DNA from: Zoogloea sp021286885
Lineage (GTDB): Bacteria > Pseudomonadota > Gammaproteobacteria > Burkholderiales > Rhodocyclaceae
NCBI RefSeq assembly: GCF_041915215.1
Contig: NZ_JAYSBV010000006.1
DNA length: 64,000 nucleotides
Reading direction: 5' to 3' (one strand)
Made by a program: the position numbers and the translations under genes. The notes below the pieces were generated by a model. It worked only from the letters and a program-made list of their open reading frames with translations. It was not told the origin of the DNA and did no database searches. Shown piece after piece: positions 37,903 to 54,258 of this stretch (position 1 is the first letter of the stretch; each line of letters starts with the position of its first letter).

Positions 37903-40900
37903 ATGGCGTACTCCTACACCGAGAAAAAGCGCATCCGTAAGAGCTTTGCCAAGCGCGAAGCAGTACAGAATGTGCCGTATCTGCTGGCCACCCAGCTTGA
38001 ATCCTATGCATCCTTCCTCCAGGAAGGTGCCTCTCCCGCTGAACGGGCGAGCCAAGGCCTTCAGGCTGCCTTTAACTCGATTTTCCCGATCGTCAGCCAC
38101 AGCGGAAACGCCCGGCTGGAGTTCGTTCAGTACAACCTCGGTGAACCTGCCTTCGATGTGAAGGAATGTCAGCAACGCGGTCTGACCTTCGCGTCCCCGT
38201 TGCGTGCCCGCGTGCGCCTGGTGATCCTCGACAAGGAAAGCACCAAGGAAGCCATCAAGGAAGTGAAGGAGCAGGAAGTGTACATGGGCGAGATTCCGCT
38301 CATGACCAATAACGGCTCTTTCGTCGTGAACGGTACCGAGCGGGTCATCGTGTCCCAGCTGCACCGTTCGCCTGGCGTGTTCTTCGAGCACGACCGGGGC
38401 AAGACCCACTCTTCCGGCAAGCTGCTGTTCTCCGCCCGGATCATTCCTTACCGTGGCTCCTGGCTCGACTTCGAGTTCGACCCCAAGGATTACCTGTACT
38501 TCCGCGTGGACCGTCGTCGCAAGATGCCGGTGACCATCCTGCTGAAGGCCATCGGGATGAACCCCGAGCAGATCCTCGCCACCTTCCACGACTTCGAACA
38601 GTTCACCCTGCAAGAAGACGGTGCCCAGTACGCACTGGTGCCCGAGCGTCTGCGTGGTGAGGTCGCCAAGTTTGATCTGGTGGACCCGGTGACCAGCAAG
38701 GTCATCGTGGCCAAGGACAAGCGCATCACCGCCAAGCACATCCGCGATCTGGCTAGCGCCGGCGTGGATATGGTGACCGTCAACGACGATTTCCTGCTGG
38801 GCCGCGCCCTGGCCACCAACGTGGTCAGCGCCGATGGCGAGCTGGTTGCCCGTGCCAACGACGAAATCACCGAAGACGTGCTGGACCGCCTGCGTGATGC
38901 CGGCGTGGCCGAGATCAGCACCCTCTACGTGAATGATCTGGACCGCGGCTCCCACATCTCCCAGACCCTGCGCATCGACGAAACCGCCGACCAGTGGTCT
39001 GCCCGTGTGGCCATCTACCGGATGATGCGTCCGGGCGAACCGCCCACCGAAGAAGCAGTTGAAGCCCTGTTCCAGGGCCTGTTCTACCTGCCCGAGCGCT
39101 ACGACCTGTCCGTGGTCGGCCGGATGAAGTTCAATCGCCGCGCCTACCCCGAGAAGCTGGACGACAAGGCGCCCGAATGGCAGAAGCGTCTGTACGAAAC
39201 CCTGGGCCGCAAGGGCGCCGAAGGGGAGGGCACCCTCTCCAACGAAGACATCCTGGCCGTGGTCGGCATCCTGGTTGAGCTGCGCAATGGCCGTGGCGAA
39301 ATCGACGATATCGATCACCTGGGCAACCGTCGCGTGCGTTCCGTGGGCGAACTGGCCGAGAACCAGTTCCGTGCCGGTCTGGTGCGTGTTGAGCGTGCGG
39401 TCAAGGAGCGTCTGGGTCAGGCTGAGTCCGATAACCTGATGCCCCACGATCTGATCAACGCCAAGCCGATCAGCGCTGCCATCAAGGAATTCTTCGGTTC
39501 CAGCCAGCTGTCCCAGTTCATGGACCAGACCAACCCGCTGGCCGAGATCACCCACAAGCGCCGGGTTTCTGCCCTGGGCCCGGGCGGTCTGACCCGCGAG
39601 CGTGCTGGCTTTGAAGTTCGTGACGTGCACCCGACCCACTATGGCCGTGTGTGCCCGATCGAAACGCCTGAAGGCCCGAACATCGGTCTGATCAACTCCC
39701 TCGCGCTGTTCGCCCGCACCAACCAGTACGGTTTCCTGGAAACCCCGTACCGCAAGGTGAATGATGGCGTCGTGACCGAGCAGATCGACTTCCTGTCCGC
39801 CATCGAAGAAGGCCAGTACGTCATCGCCCAGGCCAACGCCGAAGTGGATGAAACCGGCCGTCTGACCGGCGATCTGGTCTCCTGCCGTAACAAGGGTGAA
39901 TTCACCCTGGCGACTGCCGACACTGTTCAGTACATGGACATCGCGCCGGGTCAGATCGTGTCCGTGGCTGCTTCGCTGATTCCGTTCCTGGAACACGACG
40001 ATGCGAACCGCGCACTGATGGGCGCCAACATGCAGCGTCAGGCCGTGCCCTGCCTGCGTCCCGAGAAGCCCCTGGTCGGTACCGGCATCGAACGTACCGT
40101 GGCCGTTGACTCCGGCACCGCCGAGCAGGCCCTGCGTGGCGGTATCGTGGACTATGTGGATGCCAACCGGGTCGTGATCCGGGTGAACGACAACGAAACC
40201 GTTCCGGGTGAAGTTGGCGTCGACATCTACAACCTGATCAAGTACACCCGTTCCAACCAGAACACCAACATCAACCAACGTCCGGTGGTGAAGGTGGGTG
40301 ATCGCGTGGCCCGTGGCGACGTGGTGGCCGATGGCGCCTCCACTGACCTGGGCGAACTGGCCCTGGGCCAGAACATGCTGGTCGCCTTCATGCCCTGGAA
40401 CGGCTACAACTTCGAAGATTCGATCCTGATCTCCGAACGCGTGGTGGCCGACGACCGCTTCACCTCGATCCACATCGAGGAGCTGACCGTGGTTGCCCGG
40501 GACACCAAGCTGGGCCCCGAAGAAATCACCCGCGACATCGCCTCCCTGGGCGAAGCGCAGCTGTCCCGTCTGGACGAGTCCGGCATCGTGTACATCGGTG
40601 CTGAAGTCGAAGCCGGCGACGTGCTGGTTGGTAAGGTGACCCCGAAGGGCGAAACCCAGCTGACCCCCGAAGAAAAGCTGCTGCGTGCGATCTTCGGTGA
40701 AAAGGCTTCCGACGTTAAGGACACCTCCCTGCGAGTGCCCTCCGGCATGAACGGGATCGTGATCGACGTGCAGGTGTTCACCCGTGAAGGCATCGAGCGC
40801 GACAAGCGCGCCCAGTCCATCATTGATGACATGCTGCGCGGCTTCAAGACCGACTTGGCCGACCAGATGCGGATCGTGGAGCGCGACGCCTTCGAGCGTA

Positions 40901-42024
40901 TCGAGCGCATGATCATCGGTCTGCCCGCCAACGGCGGCCCGAAGCGTCTGGCCAAGGGTGCCCAGATCACCAAGGAATACCTGGACAGCCTGGAGCACTA
41001 CAGCTGGTTTGACATCCGTATGGCCGACGAAGAGCTGGCCGTGCAGATGGAAGCCGTGCGTGAAGCCCTCGAAAAGACCCGCAAGGACTTCGACCTGGCT
41101 TTCGAAGCCAAGAAGAAGAAGCTGACCCAGGGCGACGAGCTGCCCCCGGGCGTGCAGAAGATGGTCAAGGTCTATCTGGCCGTGAAGCGTCGTCTGCAGC
41201 CGGGTGACAAGATGGCCGGTCGTCACGGTAACAAGGGTGTGGTCTCCAAGATCGTCCCCGTGGAAGACATGCCGTACATGGAAGACGGCACGCCCATGGA
41301 CATCGTGCTGAACCCGCTGGGTGTGCCGTCTCGGATGAACATCGGTCAGGTGCTCGAAACCCACTTGGGCTGGGCTGCCAAGGGTCTGGGCAACAAGATC
41401 GACAAGATGGTCCGTGCCCGTGCCACCATGGAAGAGGTGCGCGGCTTCCTTAGCGAAATCTACGGTACTGCCAGCCTCAACGAGCTGGTGGACGCCGAAG
41501 TGACCGAGCTGGCCCAGAACCTGCGCAAGGGCGTGCCCTTTGCGACCCCGGTGTTCGACGGTGCCACCGAAGAGGAAATCTGCTCCATGCTTGAGCTGGC
41601 AAGTCTGCCGGCCGGTGGTCAGGTGACCCTGTTCGACGGCCGCACTGGCGACCCCTTCGAGCGTAAGGTGACCGTGGGTTACAAGCACGTGCTGAAGCTG
41701 CACCACTTGGTCGACGACAAGATGCACGCCCGTTCCACTGGCCCGTACTCCCTCGTTACCCAGCAGCCGCTGGGTGGTAAGGCCCAGTTCGGTGGTCAGC
41801 GTTTCGGGGAAATGGAAGTGTGGGCCCTGGAAGCTTACGGCGCCGCCTACACCCTCCAGGAAATGCTCACCGTCAAGTCGGACGACGTTACCGGCCGGAC
41901 CAAGGTGTACGAAAACATCGTCAAGGGCGAGCACAAGATCGATGCCGGCATGCCGGAATCCTTCAACGTGCTGGTCAAGGAAATCCGCTCTCTGGCCATC
42001 GACATCGATCTGGACCGCTACTAA
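37903..42024 (+). CDS. rpoB: RNA polymerase subunit beta
   Basis: The 1373-residue beta subunit. The start MAYSYTEKKRIRKSF agrees with the family and follows GGAG. The rifampicin region (SSQLSQFMDQTNPLAEITHKRRVSALGPGGL, broken here for reading) carries the sensitive-type residues Asp541, His551 and Ser556, equal to 516, 526 and 531 of Escherichia coli. The C-terminal GDKMAGRHGNKGVVSKI motif lines the active centre. Fifty bases separate it from rpoC. Confidence 0.98.
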   Translation: MAYSYTEKKRIRKSFAKREAVQNVPYLLATQLESYASFLQEGASPAERASQGLQAAFNSIFPIVSHSGNARLEFVQYNLGEPAFDVKECQQRGLTFASPLRARVRLVILDKESTKEAIKEVKEQEVYMGEIPLMTNNGSFVVNGTERVIVSQLHRSPGVFFEHDRGKTHSSGKLLFSARIIPYRGSWLDFEFDPKDYLYFRVDRRRKMPVTILLKAIGMNPEQILATFHDFEQFTLQEDGAQYALVPERLRGEVAKFDLVDPVTSKVIVAKDKRITAKHIRDLASAGVDMVTVNDDFLLGRALATNVVSADGELVARANDEITEDVLDRLRDAGVAEISTLYVNDLDRGSHISQTLRIDETADQWSARVAIYRMMRPGEPPTEEAVEALFQGLFYLPERYDLSVVGRMKFNRRAYPEKLDDKAPEWQKRLYETLGRKGAEGEGTLSNEDILAVVGILVELRNGRGEIDDIDHLGNRRVRSVGELAENQFRAGLVRVERAVKERLGQAESDNLMPHDLINAKPISAAIKEFFGSSQLSQFMDQTNPLAEITHKRRVSALGPGGLTRERAGFEVRDVHPTHYGRVCPIETPEGPNIGLINSLALFARTNQYGFLETPYRKVNDGVVTEQIDFLSAIEEGQYVIAQANAEVDETGRLTGDLVSCRNKGEFTLATADTVQYMDIAPGQIVSVAASLIPFLEHDDANRALMGANMQRQAVPCLRPEKPLVGTGIERTVAVDSGTAEQALRGGIVDYVDANRVVIRVNDNETVPGEVGVDIYNLIKYTRSNQNTNINQRPVVKVGDRVARGDVVADGASTDLGELALGQNMLVAFMPWNGYNFEDSILISERVVADDRFTSIHIEELTVVARDTKLGPEEITRDIASLGEAQLSRLDESGIVYIGAEVEAGDVLVGKVTPKGETQLTPEEKLLRAIFGEKASDVKDTSLRVPSGMNGIVIDVQVFTREGIERDKRAQSIIDDMLRGFKTDLADQMRIVERDAFERIERMIIGLPANGGPKRLAKGAQITKEYLDSLEHYSWFDIRMADEELAVQMEAVREALEKTRKDFDLAFEAKKKKLTQGDELPPGVQKMVKVYLAVKRRLQPGDKMAGRHGNKGVVSKIVPVEDMPYMEDGTPMDIVLNPLGVPSRMNIGQVLETHLGWAAKGLGNKIDKMVRARATMEEVRGFLSEIYGTASLNELVDAEVTELAQNLRKGVPFATPVFDGATEEEICSMLELASLPAGGQVTLFDGRTGDPFERKVTVGYKHVLKLHHLVDDKMHARSTGPYSLVTQQPLGGKAQFGGQRFGEMEVWALEAYGAAYTLQEMLTVKSDDVTGRTKVYENIVKGEHKIDAGMPESFNVLVKEIRSLAIDIDLDRY

Positions 42025-42074
42025 GCGGCCCGGTTGGTTAGATGTATCAGTGCTCACCCTGGATGGAGTGATTG

Positions 42075-46285
<4,211 letters not shown>

Positions 46286-46289
<4 letters not shown>

Positions 46290-46315
46290 CGCTGACTTGA
46301 CTTAAGCAATATAAT
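46286..46315 (+). promoter_or_regulatory. Promoter of the str operon (rpsL)
   Basis: TTGACG (46286) and TATAAT (46310) with an 18-base spacer. The -35 box overlaps the rpoC stop codon. The -10 is followed by CCGGCC, as in the rplC promoter at 51131. Predicted leader of about 100 bases before rpsL. Confidence 0.7.
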
Positions 46316-46421
46316 CCGGCCTCTTTTTGCGGACTGGCCAATCGTAGTCAGTTGCAGCCGGAATAACCATCCGAGGCGGTCCAGTTGAGGGCTGCCTCGG
46401 TGTTTTGGGAAATTCTTAGCT

Positions 46422-46799
46422 ATGCCAACAATTAATCAACTCGTTCGTAAGGGCCGGCAGGCACCCGTTTCCAAGAGCAAGGTTCCCGCGCTCGAGGCAT
46501 GCCCGCAGAAGCGTGGTGTTTGTACCCGCGTCTACACCACTACTCCGAAGAAGCCGAACTCCGCGCTGCGTAAAGTGGCCAAGGTTCGTCTGACCAATGG
46601 CTTCGAAGTGATTTCCTACATCGGCGGTGAAGGCCACAACCTGCAGGAGCACTCTGTGGTCCTGATTCGTGGCGGCCGGGTAAAGGATTTGCCGGGTGTG
46701 CGTTATCACATCGTTCGCGGTAGCCTCGACCTGCAAGGCGTCAAGGATCGTAAGCAGTCCCGTTCCAAGTACGGTGCCAAGCGTCCGAAGAAGTCTTAA
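46422..46799 (+). CDS. rpsL: 30S ribosomal protein S12 (uS12)
   Basis: A 125-residue decoding-centre protein. Lys43 (TPKKPNS) and Lys88 (GGRVKDLPG) are the streptomycin-sensitive residues. The PNSALRKVAKVRL core is conserved. First gene of the str operon, 33 bases before rpsG. Confidence 0.98.
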   Translation: MPTINQLVRKGRQAPVSKSKVPALEACPQKRGVCTRVYTTTPKKPNSALRKVAKVRLTNGFEVISYIGGEGHNLQEHSVVLIRGGRVKDLPGVRYHIVRGSLDLQGVKDRKQSRSKYGAKRPKKS

Positions 46800-46832
46800 T
46801 TGTCGGCAATCAAAGAATAGCGAGAGTCAAAA

Positions 46833-47306
46833 ATGCCCCGTCGTCGTGACGTACCCAAGCGTGAAGTGCTGCCCGATCCTAAGTTCGGCAGCCAAGATGT
46901 GTCCAAGTTTATCAATGCCATCATGCAGAGCGGCAAGAAGGCCGTTGCTGAGCGCATCGTTTACGGTGCCTTCGAAGCCATCGTTGCCAAGAACACCGGC
47001 AAGGATCCGCTCGAAGTTTTCGCAGCTGCTCTGAGTAACGTGCGTCCCGTTGTGGAAGTCAAGAGCCGCCGCGTTGGTGGTGCCAACTACCAAGTGCCCG
47101 TGGAAGTCCGTCCTGCCCGTCGTATGGCCCTGTCCATGCGTTGGCTGCGTGAAGCTGCCCGTAAGCGCTCCGAAAAGTCCATGGCTCAACGCCTGGCTGG
47201 TGAGCTGCTCGAGGCTGCTGAAGGCCGTGGTGCCGCCATGAAGAAGCGTGAAGAAGTTCACCGCATGGCTGAAGCCAACAAGGCTTTCTCCCACTATCGC
47301 TTCTGA
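46833..47306 (+). CDS. rpsG: 30S ribosomal protein S7 (uS7)
   Basis: A 157-residue protein that starts 30S head assembly and contacts the E-site tRNA. It begins PRRRDVPKREVLPDPKF and has the hairpin GGANYQVPVEVRP. S7 represses the str operon in Escherichia coli; the corresponding intercistronic element has not been identified here. Confidence 0.98.
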   Translation: MPRRRDVPKREVLPDPKFGSQDVSKFINAIMQSGKKAVAERIVYGAFEAIVAKNTGKDPLEVFAAALSNVRPVVEVKSRRVGGANYQVPVEVRPARRMALSMRWLREAARKRSEKSMAQRLAGELLEAAEGRGAAMKKREEVHRMAEANKAFSHYRF

Positions 47307-47414
47307 TATTCAGGCGAAATCGAAGTCGGGCCCTGAAAGGGGCTCGATTTATTTGTAAAGCATCACGATGAATCCCTTTCGGGGTTCGCAAATCAGGAAG
47401 GCAAGGATAGGACT

Positions 47415-49508
<2,094 letters not shown>

Positions 49509-49536
49509 GCAATCATTCAACTTAGGAAGCTGAACA

Positions 49537-50727
<1,191 letters not shown>

Positions 50728-50740
50728 TATCTGTACCTGA

Positions 50741-50768
50741 GTGCGGCGCATGGTGCGCCGCACTTTTT
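50741..50768 (+). terminator. Terminator after tuf
   Basis: GTGCGGCGCA and TGCGCCGCAC form a perfect ten-base stem with a TGG loop and a five-T tail. It ends the str operon 17 bases ahead of rpsJ. Confidence 0.88.
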
Positions 50769-50785
50769 GCTCTTTGGGAAACAAC

Positions 50786-51097
50786 ATGCAAAACCAAAAG
50801 ATCCGTATCCGTCTCAAGGCCTTCGATTACAAGCTGATCGACCAATCCGCCCTCGAGATCGTTGATACCGCGAAGCGCACCGGCGCTGTCGTCCGTGGCC
50901 CCGTGCCCCTGCCGACCCGCATCGAACGTTTCGATCTTCTCCGTTCCCCGCACGTCAACAAGTCCTCCCGCGATCAGTTCGAAATCCGCACCCATCAACG
51001 TCTGATGGACATCGTGGATCCCACCGACAAGACCGTGGACGCTCTGATGAAGCTGGATCTGCCGGCTGGCGTTGACGTCGAAATCAAGCTGCAGTAA
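50786..51097 (+). CDS. rpsJ: 30S ribosomal protein S10 (uS10)
   Basis: A 103-residue head protein, also the NusE partner of NusB in antitermination. It begins QNQKIRIRLKAFDYKLID and has the long loop RGPVPLPTRIERFDLLRSPHVNK. The start is set by homology; upstream in-frame codons lie inside the terminator. A promoter and a hairpin follow before rplC. Confidence 0.98.
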   Translation: MQNQKIRIRLKAFDYKLIDQSALEIVDTAKRTGAVVRGPVPLPTRIERFDLLRSPHVNKSSRDQFEIRTHQRLMDIVDPTDKTVDALMKLDLPAGVDVEIKLQ

Positions 51098-51106
51098 TCA
51101 AGACTA

Positions 51107-51136
51107 TTGCGCAAGAAGCTAAAGGGCCGATATAAT
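51107..51136 (+). promoter_or_regulatory. Promoter upstream of rplC
   Basis: TATAAT at 51131 with a weak TTGCGC -35 box at 51107 and 18-base spacing. The -10 lies in the loop of an overlapping terminator-like hairpin. Predicted leader of about 70 bases ending in AAGGAG. Confidence 0.5.
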
Positions 51137-51154
51137 CCGGCCCTTGCGTTTTTT
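51122..51154 (+). terminator. Terminator-like hairpin between rpsJ and rplC
   Basis: AAGGGCCG and CGGCCCTT enclose an eight-base loop (ATATAATC), and six T follow shortly after. Could attenuate read-through from rpsJ while the loop supplies the -10 box for the next unit. Confidence 0.6.
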
Positions 51155-51211
51155 GCGCAGTTTGTAATTGAATCGGTCCTGGTCAATCGCAACCAGGGTA
51201 AGGAGAATAAA

Positions 51212-51856
51212 ATGAGTCTAGGCCTTGTCGGGCGCAAGGTGGGCATGACTCGCATTTTTGCTGATGATGGTCAATCCATCCCGGTGACTGTGCTGGATGT
51301 GTCCAACAACCGTGTGACCCAGATCAAATCGGCTGAAACGGATGGCTACTCTGCCGTCCAAGTGACCTTCGGTGTTCGTCGTGCTTCCCGCGTTACCAAA
51401 GCGGAAGCTGGCCATCTGGCCAAGGCTGGTGTCGAAGCCGGTCACGTGCTGAAGGAATTCCGTGTCGACGCTGAGCGTCTGTCCTCCCTCAAGGCTGGTG
51501 ATGTGATCGGTGTCGATCTCTTCGCCGCTGGCCAAAAGGTTGATGTGAGCGGTGTCTCCATCGGTAAGGGCTACGCCGGTACCATCAAGCGTCACAACTT
51601 CGGTTCCGGTCGTGCAACCCACGGTAACTCCCGTTCCCACAACGTTCCTGGCTCCATCGGTATGGCCCAGGATCCGGGTCGTGTGTTCCCTGGTAAGCGC
51701 ATGACGGGTCACCTCGGTGCTGCCAAGTGCACCGTGCAAAACCTGGAAGTGGTGCGCGTTGATGTTGAGCGTGGCCTTCTGTTGGTCAAGGGCGGCGTGC
51801 CCGGCCATGACGGTGCTGACGTGATCGTGCGTCCGGCTGTCAAGGCGGGTAAGTAA
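51212..51856 (+). CDS. rplC: 50S ribosomal protein L3 (uL3)
   Basis: A 214-residue protein near the peptidyl-transferase centre. It begins LGLVGRKVGMTRIF and has the GYAGTIKRHNFGSGRATHGNS loop that reaches the active site. AAGGAG precedes the ATG; upstream in-frame codons belong to the leader. Leads the S10 operon proper. Confidence 0.98.
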   Translation: MSLGLVGRKVGMTRIFADDGQSIPVTVLDVSNNRVTQIKSAETDGYSAVQVTFGVRRASRVTKAEAGHLAKAGVEAGHVLKEFRVDAERLSSLKAGDVIGVDLFAAGQKVDVSGVSIGKGYAGTIKRHNFGSGRATHGNSRSHNVPGSIGMAQDPGRVFPGKRMTGHLGAAKCTVQNLEVVRVDVERGLLLVKGGVPGHDGADVIVRPAVKAGK

Positions 51857-51867
51857 GCGAGGGCGTG

Positions 51868-52488
51868 ATGGAACTGAAGCTGTTGAACGAACAGGGCCAG
51901 CCTGCAGCGACCCTGCAAGCCTCCGACGCGCTGTTCGGCCGTGAATACAACGAATCCCTGATTCACCAAGTCGTGGTGGCCTACATGGCCAACGCCCGTT
52001 CTGGCAATCGTGCTCAGAAGGGTCGCGACGAAGTGGCTCACACCACCCACAAGCCCTGGCGCCAAAAAGGCACCGGTCGTGCTCGTTCCGGTATGGGCTC
52101 CAGCCCGATCTGGCGTGGGGGTGGTCGTGCTTTCCCGAACTCCCCGGATGAGAACTTCTCCCAGAAGCTGAACCGCAAGATGTACCGTGCCGGTGTGGCT
52201 GCCATCCTGTCTCAGCTGGCTCGTGAAGATCGTCTGTCCGTGGTGGAGAGCTTCTCCGTTGAAGCTCCCAAGACCAAGCTGCTGTCCCAGAAGCTGAAGG
52301 GCATGGGTCTGGACTCGGTTCTCGTGATCACCGATTCTTTTGACGAAAACCTGTACCTGTCTTCCCGCAACCTCCCGAACGTTCTCGTTCTGGAAGTGAG
52401 CGAAGCTGATCCGGTTTCCCTGGTTCGCTTCCCCAAGGTGCTCGTCACCAAGGGCGCTGTGGCCAAGATGGAGGAGATTTGGCAATGA
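51868..52488 (+). CDS. rplD: 50S ribosomal protein L4 (uL4)
   Basis: A 206-residue protein lining the exit tunnel. The extended loop KPWRQKGTGRARSG is conserved, with no sign of macrolide-resistance change. L4 is the repressor of the S10 operon in Escherichia coli. ATG 51868 is preferred to the GTG one codon before. It overlaps rplW by four bases. Confidence 0.98.
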   Translation: MELKLLNEQGQPAATLQASDALFGREYNESLIHQVVVAYMANARSGNRAQKGRDEVAHTTHKPWRQKGTGRARSGMGSSPIWRGGGRAFPNSPDENFSQKLNRKMYRAGVAAILSQLAREDRLSVVESFSVEAPKTKLLSQKLKGMGLDSVLVITDSFDENLYLSSRNLPNVLVLEVSEADPVSLVRFPKVLVTKGAVAKMEEIWQ

Positions 52489-52790
52489 GCGGATTCAACC
52501 AAGAGCGTCTGCTGCAGGTGCTGCTGGCCCCCCAGATCTCTGAAAAGGCTACCTTCATCGCTGAAAAGAACGAACAAGTTGTTTTCCGCGTGGCAAGCGA
52601 CGCCACCAAGCCTGAAGTGAAGGCTGCTGTCGAGCTGCTCTTCAAGGTCGAAGTGGAGTCCGTGCAGACCTGCAACGTCAAGGGCAAGCAGAAGCGCTTC
52701 GGCAAGACCTTCGGTCGCCGCAAGGGCTGGAAGAAAGCTTTCGTCTGCCTGAAGCCGGGTCAAGAGATCAACTTCGCGGCAGGGGAGTAA
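52485..52790 (+). CDS. rplW: 50S ribosomal protein L23 (uL23)
   Basis: A 101-residue tunnel-exit protein and docking site for trigger factor and SRP. The segment LLAPQISEKATFIAEKNEQ and the loop GKTFGRRKGWKKAFV are typical. The start is the ATG overlapping the rplD stop, not the TTG two codons upstream. Confidence 0.98.
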   Translation: MSGFNQERLLQVLLAPQISEKATFIAEKNEQVVFRVASDATKPEVKAAVELLFKVEVESVQTCNVKGKQKRFGKTFGRRKGWKKAFVCLKPGQEINFAAGE

Positions 52791-52793
52791 CAG

Positions 52794-53621
52794 ATGGCAC
52801 TCGTTAAAGTCAAACCTACTTCCGCCGGCCGTCGTGCCGTTGTGAAGGTGGTCAACCCCGGCCTGTACAAGGGTCGTCCGGTTGACTCCCTGGTGGAAAA
52901 GCAGACCAAGACTGCTGGCCGTAACAACAACGGTCATATCACCACTCGTCACAAGGGTGGCGGTCACAAGCAGCACTACCGTGTTGTCGACTTCCGTCGC
53001 AACAAGGATGGCATCGTGGCCAAGGTTGAGCGTATCGAATACGATCCCAACCGTTCTGCCAACATCGCCCTGCTGTGCTACGCCGACGGCGAGCGTCGTT
53101 ACATCATCGCCCCCAAGGGCCTGGTGGTCGGCCAAACCGTGGTGAGCGGCTCCGAGGCCCCGATCAAGGCTGGTAACACCCTGCCGATCCGGAACATCCC
53201 CGTGGGTTCCACCCTGCACTGCGTCGAAATGCTGCCCGGTAAGGGTGCTCAGCTGGCTCGTGCCGCTGGTACCTCCGTCCAGCTGCTGGCTCGCGAAGGT
53301 GTCTACGCTCAGCTGCGTCTGCGCTCCGGCGAAATTCGCCGTGTGCACGTCGAATGCCGCGCCACCATCGGTGAAGTCGGTAACGAAGAGCACAGCCTGC
53401 GCAAGATCGGTAAGGCCGGTGCCAACCGTTGGCGCGGTATCCGCCCGACCGTTCGTGGTACCGCCATGAACCCGATCGATCACCCGCACGGTGGTGGTGA
53501 AGGTCGTACCGGTGAAGGTCGTGTGCCCGTCAGCCCGTGGGGTCAACCCACCAAGGGCTACCGCACTCGTAGCACTAAGCGTACCGACTCCATGATTGTT
53601 CAGCGTCGGCACAAGCGATAA
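52794..53621 (+). CDS. rplB: 50S ribosomal protein L2 (uL2)
   Basis: A 275-residue core protein needed for subunit association and peptidyl transfer. NNNGHITTRHKGGGHK and the C-terminal MNPIDHPHGGGEGRT with the essential histidine are present. Three bases separate it from rplW. Confidence 0.98.
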   Translation: MALVKVKPTSAGRRAVVKVVNPGLYKGRPVDSLVEKQTKTAGRNNNGHITTRHKGGGHKQHYRVVDFRRNKDGIVAKVERIEYDPNRSANIALLCYADGERRYIIAPKGLVVGQTVVSGSEAPIKAGNTLPIRNIPVGSTLHCVEMLPGKGAQLARAAGTSVQLLAREGVYAQLRLRSGEIRRVHVECRATIGEVGNEEHSLRKIGKAGANRWRGIRPTVRGTAMNPIDHPHGGGEGRTGEGRVPVSPWGQPTKGYRTRSTKRTDSMIVQRRHKR

Positions 53622-53631
53622 GAGGTAAGAA

Positions 53632-53907
53632 ATGGCACGTTCTATTAAGAAGGGCCCGTTTGTCGACGCTCACCTCCAGAAGAAGGTTGATGCTGCGCGG
53701 GCCTCGAATGACAAGCGTCCGGTCAAGACCTGGTCGCGTCGTTCCACGGTGCTGCCGGATTTCATTGGTCTGACCATCGCCGTGCATAACGGCCGTCAGC
53801 ACATTCCGGTGTACGTCACTGAAAACATGGTTGGTCACAAGCTCGGTGAATTTGCGCTGACCCGCACTTTCAAGGGCCACGCTGCCAGCAAGAAGGCCAA
53901 GCGCTAA
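53632..53907 (+). CDS. rpsS: 30S ribosomal protein S19 (uS19)
   Basis: A 91-residue head protein in contact with S13 and 16S rRNA. It begins ARSIKKGPFVDAHL and includes IPVYVTENMVGHKLGEF. Standard length and place in the S10 operon. Confidence 0.98.
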   Translation: MARSIKKGPFVDAHLQKKVDAARASNDKRPVKTWSRRSTVLPDFIGLTIAVHNGRQHIPVYVTENMVGHKLGEFALTRTFKGHAASKKAKR

Positions 53908-53919
53908 GGAGAGATGACG

Positions 53920-54249
53920 ATGGAAACCAAAGCCGTTCTCCGCGGTGTTCGCCTGTCGGAACAAAAGGGCCGTCTGGTCGCTGACCTGATCCGTGGCAAG
54001 TCTGTTGAGCAAGCTCTGAACATCCTGGCCTTCAGCCCCAAAAAGGGCGCGAAGATCATCAAAAAGGTTGTCGAGTCTGCCATTGCCAATGCCGAGCATA
54101 ACGATGGTGCCGATATCGACACCCTGCGCGTGAAGACCATTTACGTGGAACAGGGCATGACCCTGAAGCGCTTCACCGCTCGTGCAAAGGGCCGCGGCAA
54201 CCGTATCAGCAAGCCGACCTGCCACATTTACGTGACTGTCGGAGAGTAA
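53920..54249 (+). CDS. rplV: 50S ribosomal protein L22 (uL22)
   Basis: A 109-residue protein with a hairpin reaching the exit tunnel. The core SAIANAEHNDGADID is conserved. ATG 53920 (METKAVLRG) is chosen: the AGGAGA at 53907 is seven bases from it, while the ATG at 53914 is almost adjacent to that site and does not match the family N-terminus. Confidence 0.96.
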   Translation: METKAVLRGVRLSEQKGRLVADLIRGKSVEQALNILAFSPKKGAKIIKKVVESAIANAEHNDGADIDTLRVKTIYVEQGMTLKRFTARAKGRGNRISKPTCHIYVTVGE

Positions 54250-54258
54250 GGAGATCCC

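Noticed and set aside
37819..42057. A 1412-codon open frame antisense to rpoB
   Set aside because: It arises from biased codon use of the highly expressed rpoB on the other strand; its His/Val/Gly-rich composition matches no protein and it has no ribosome site.
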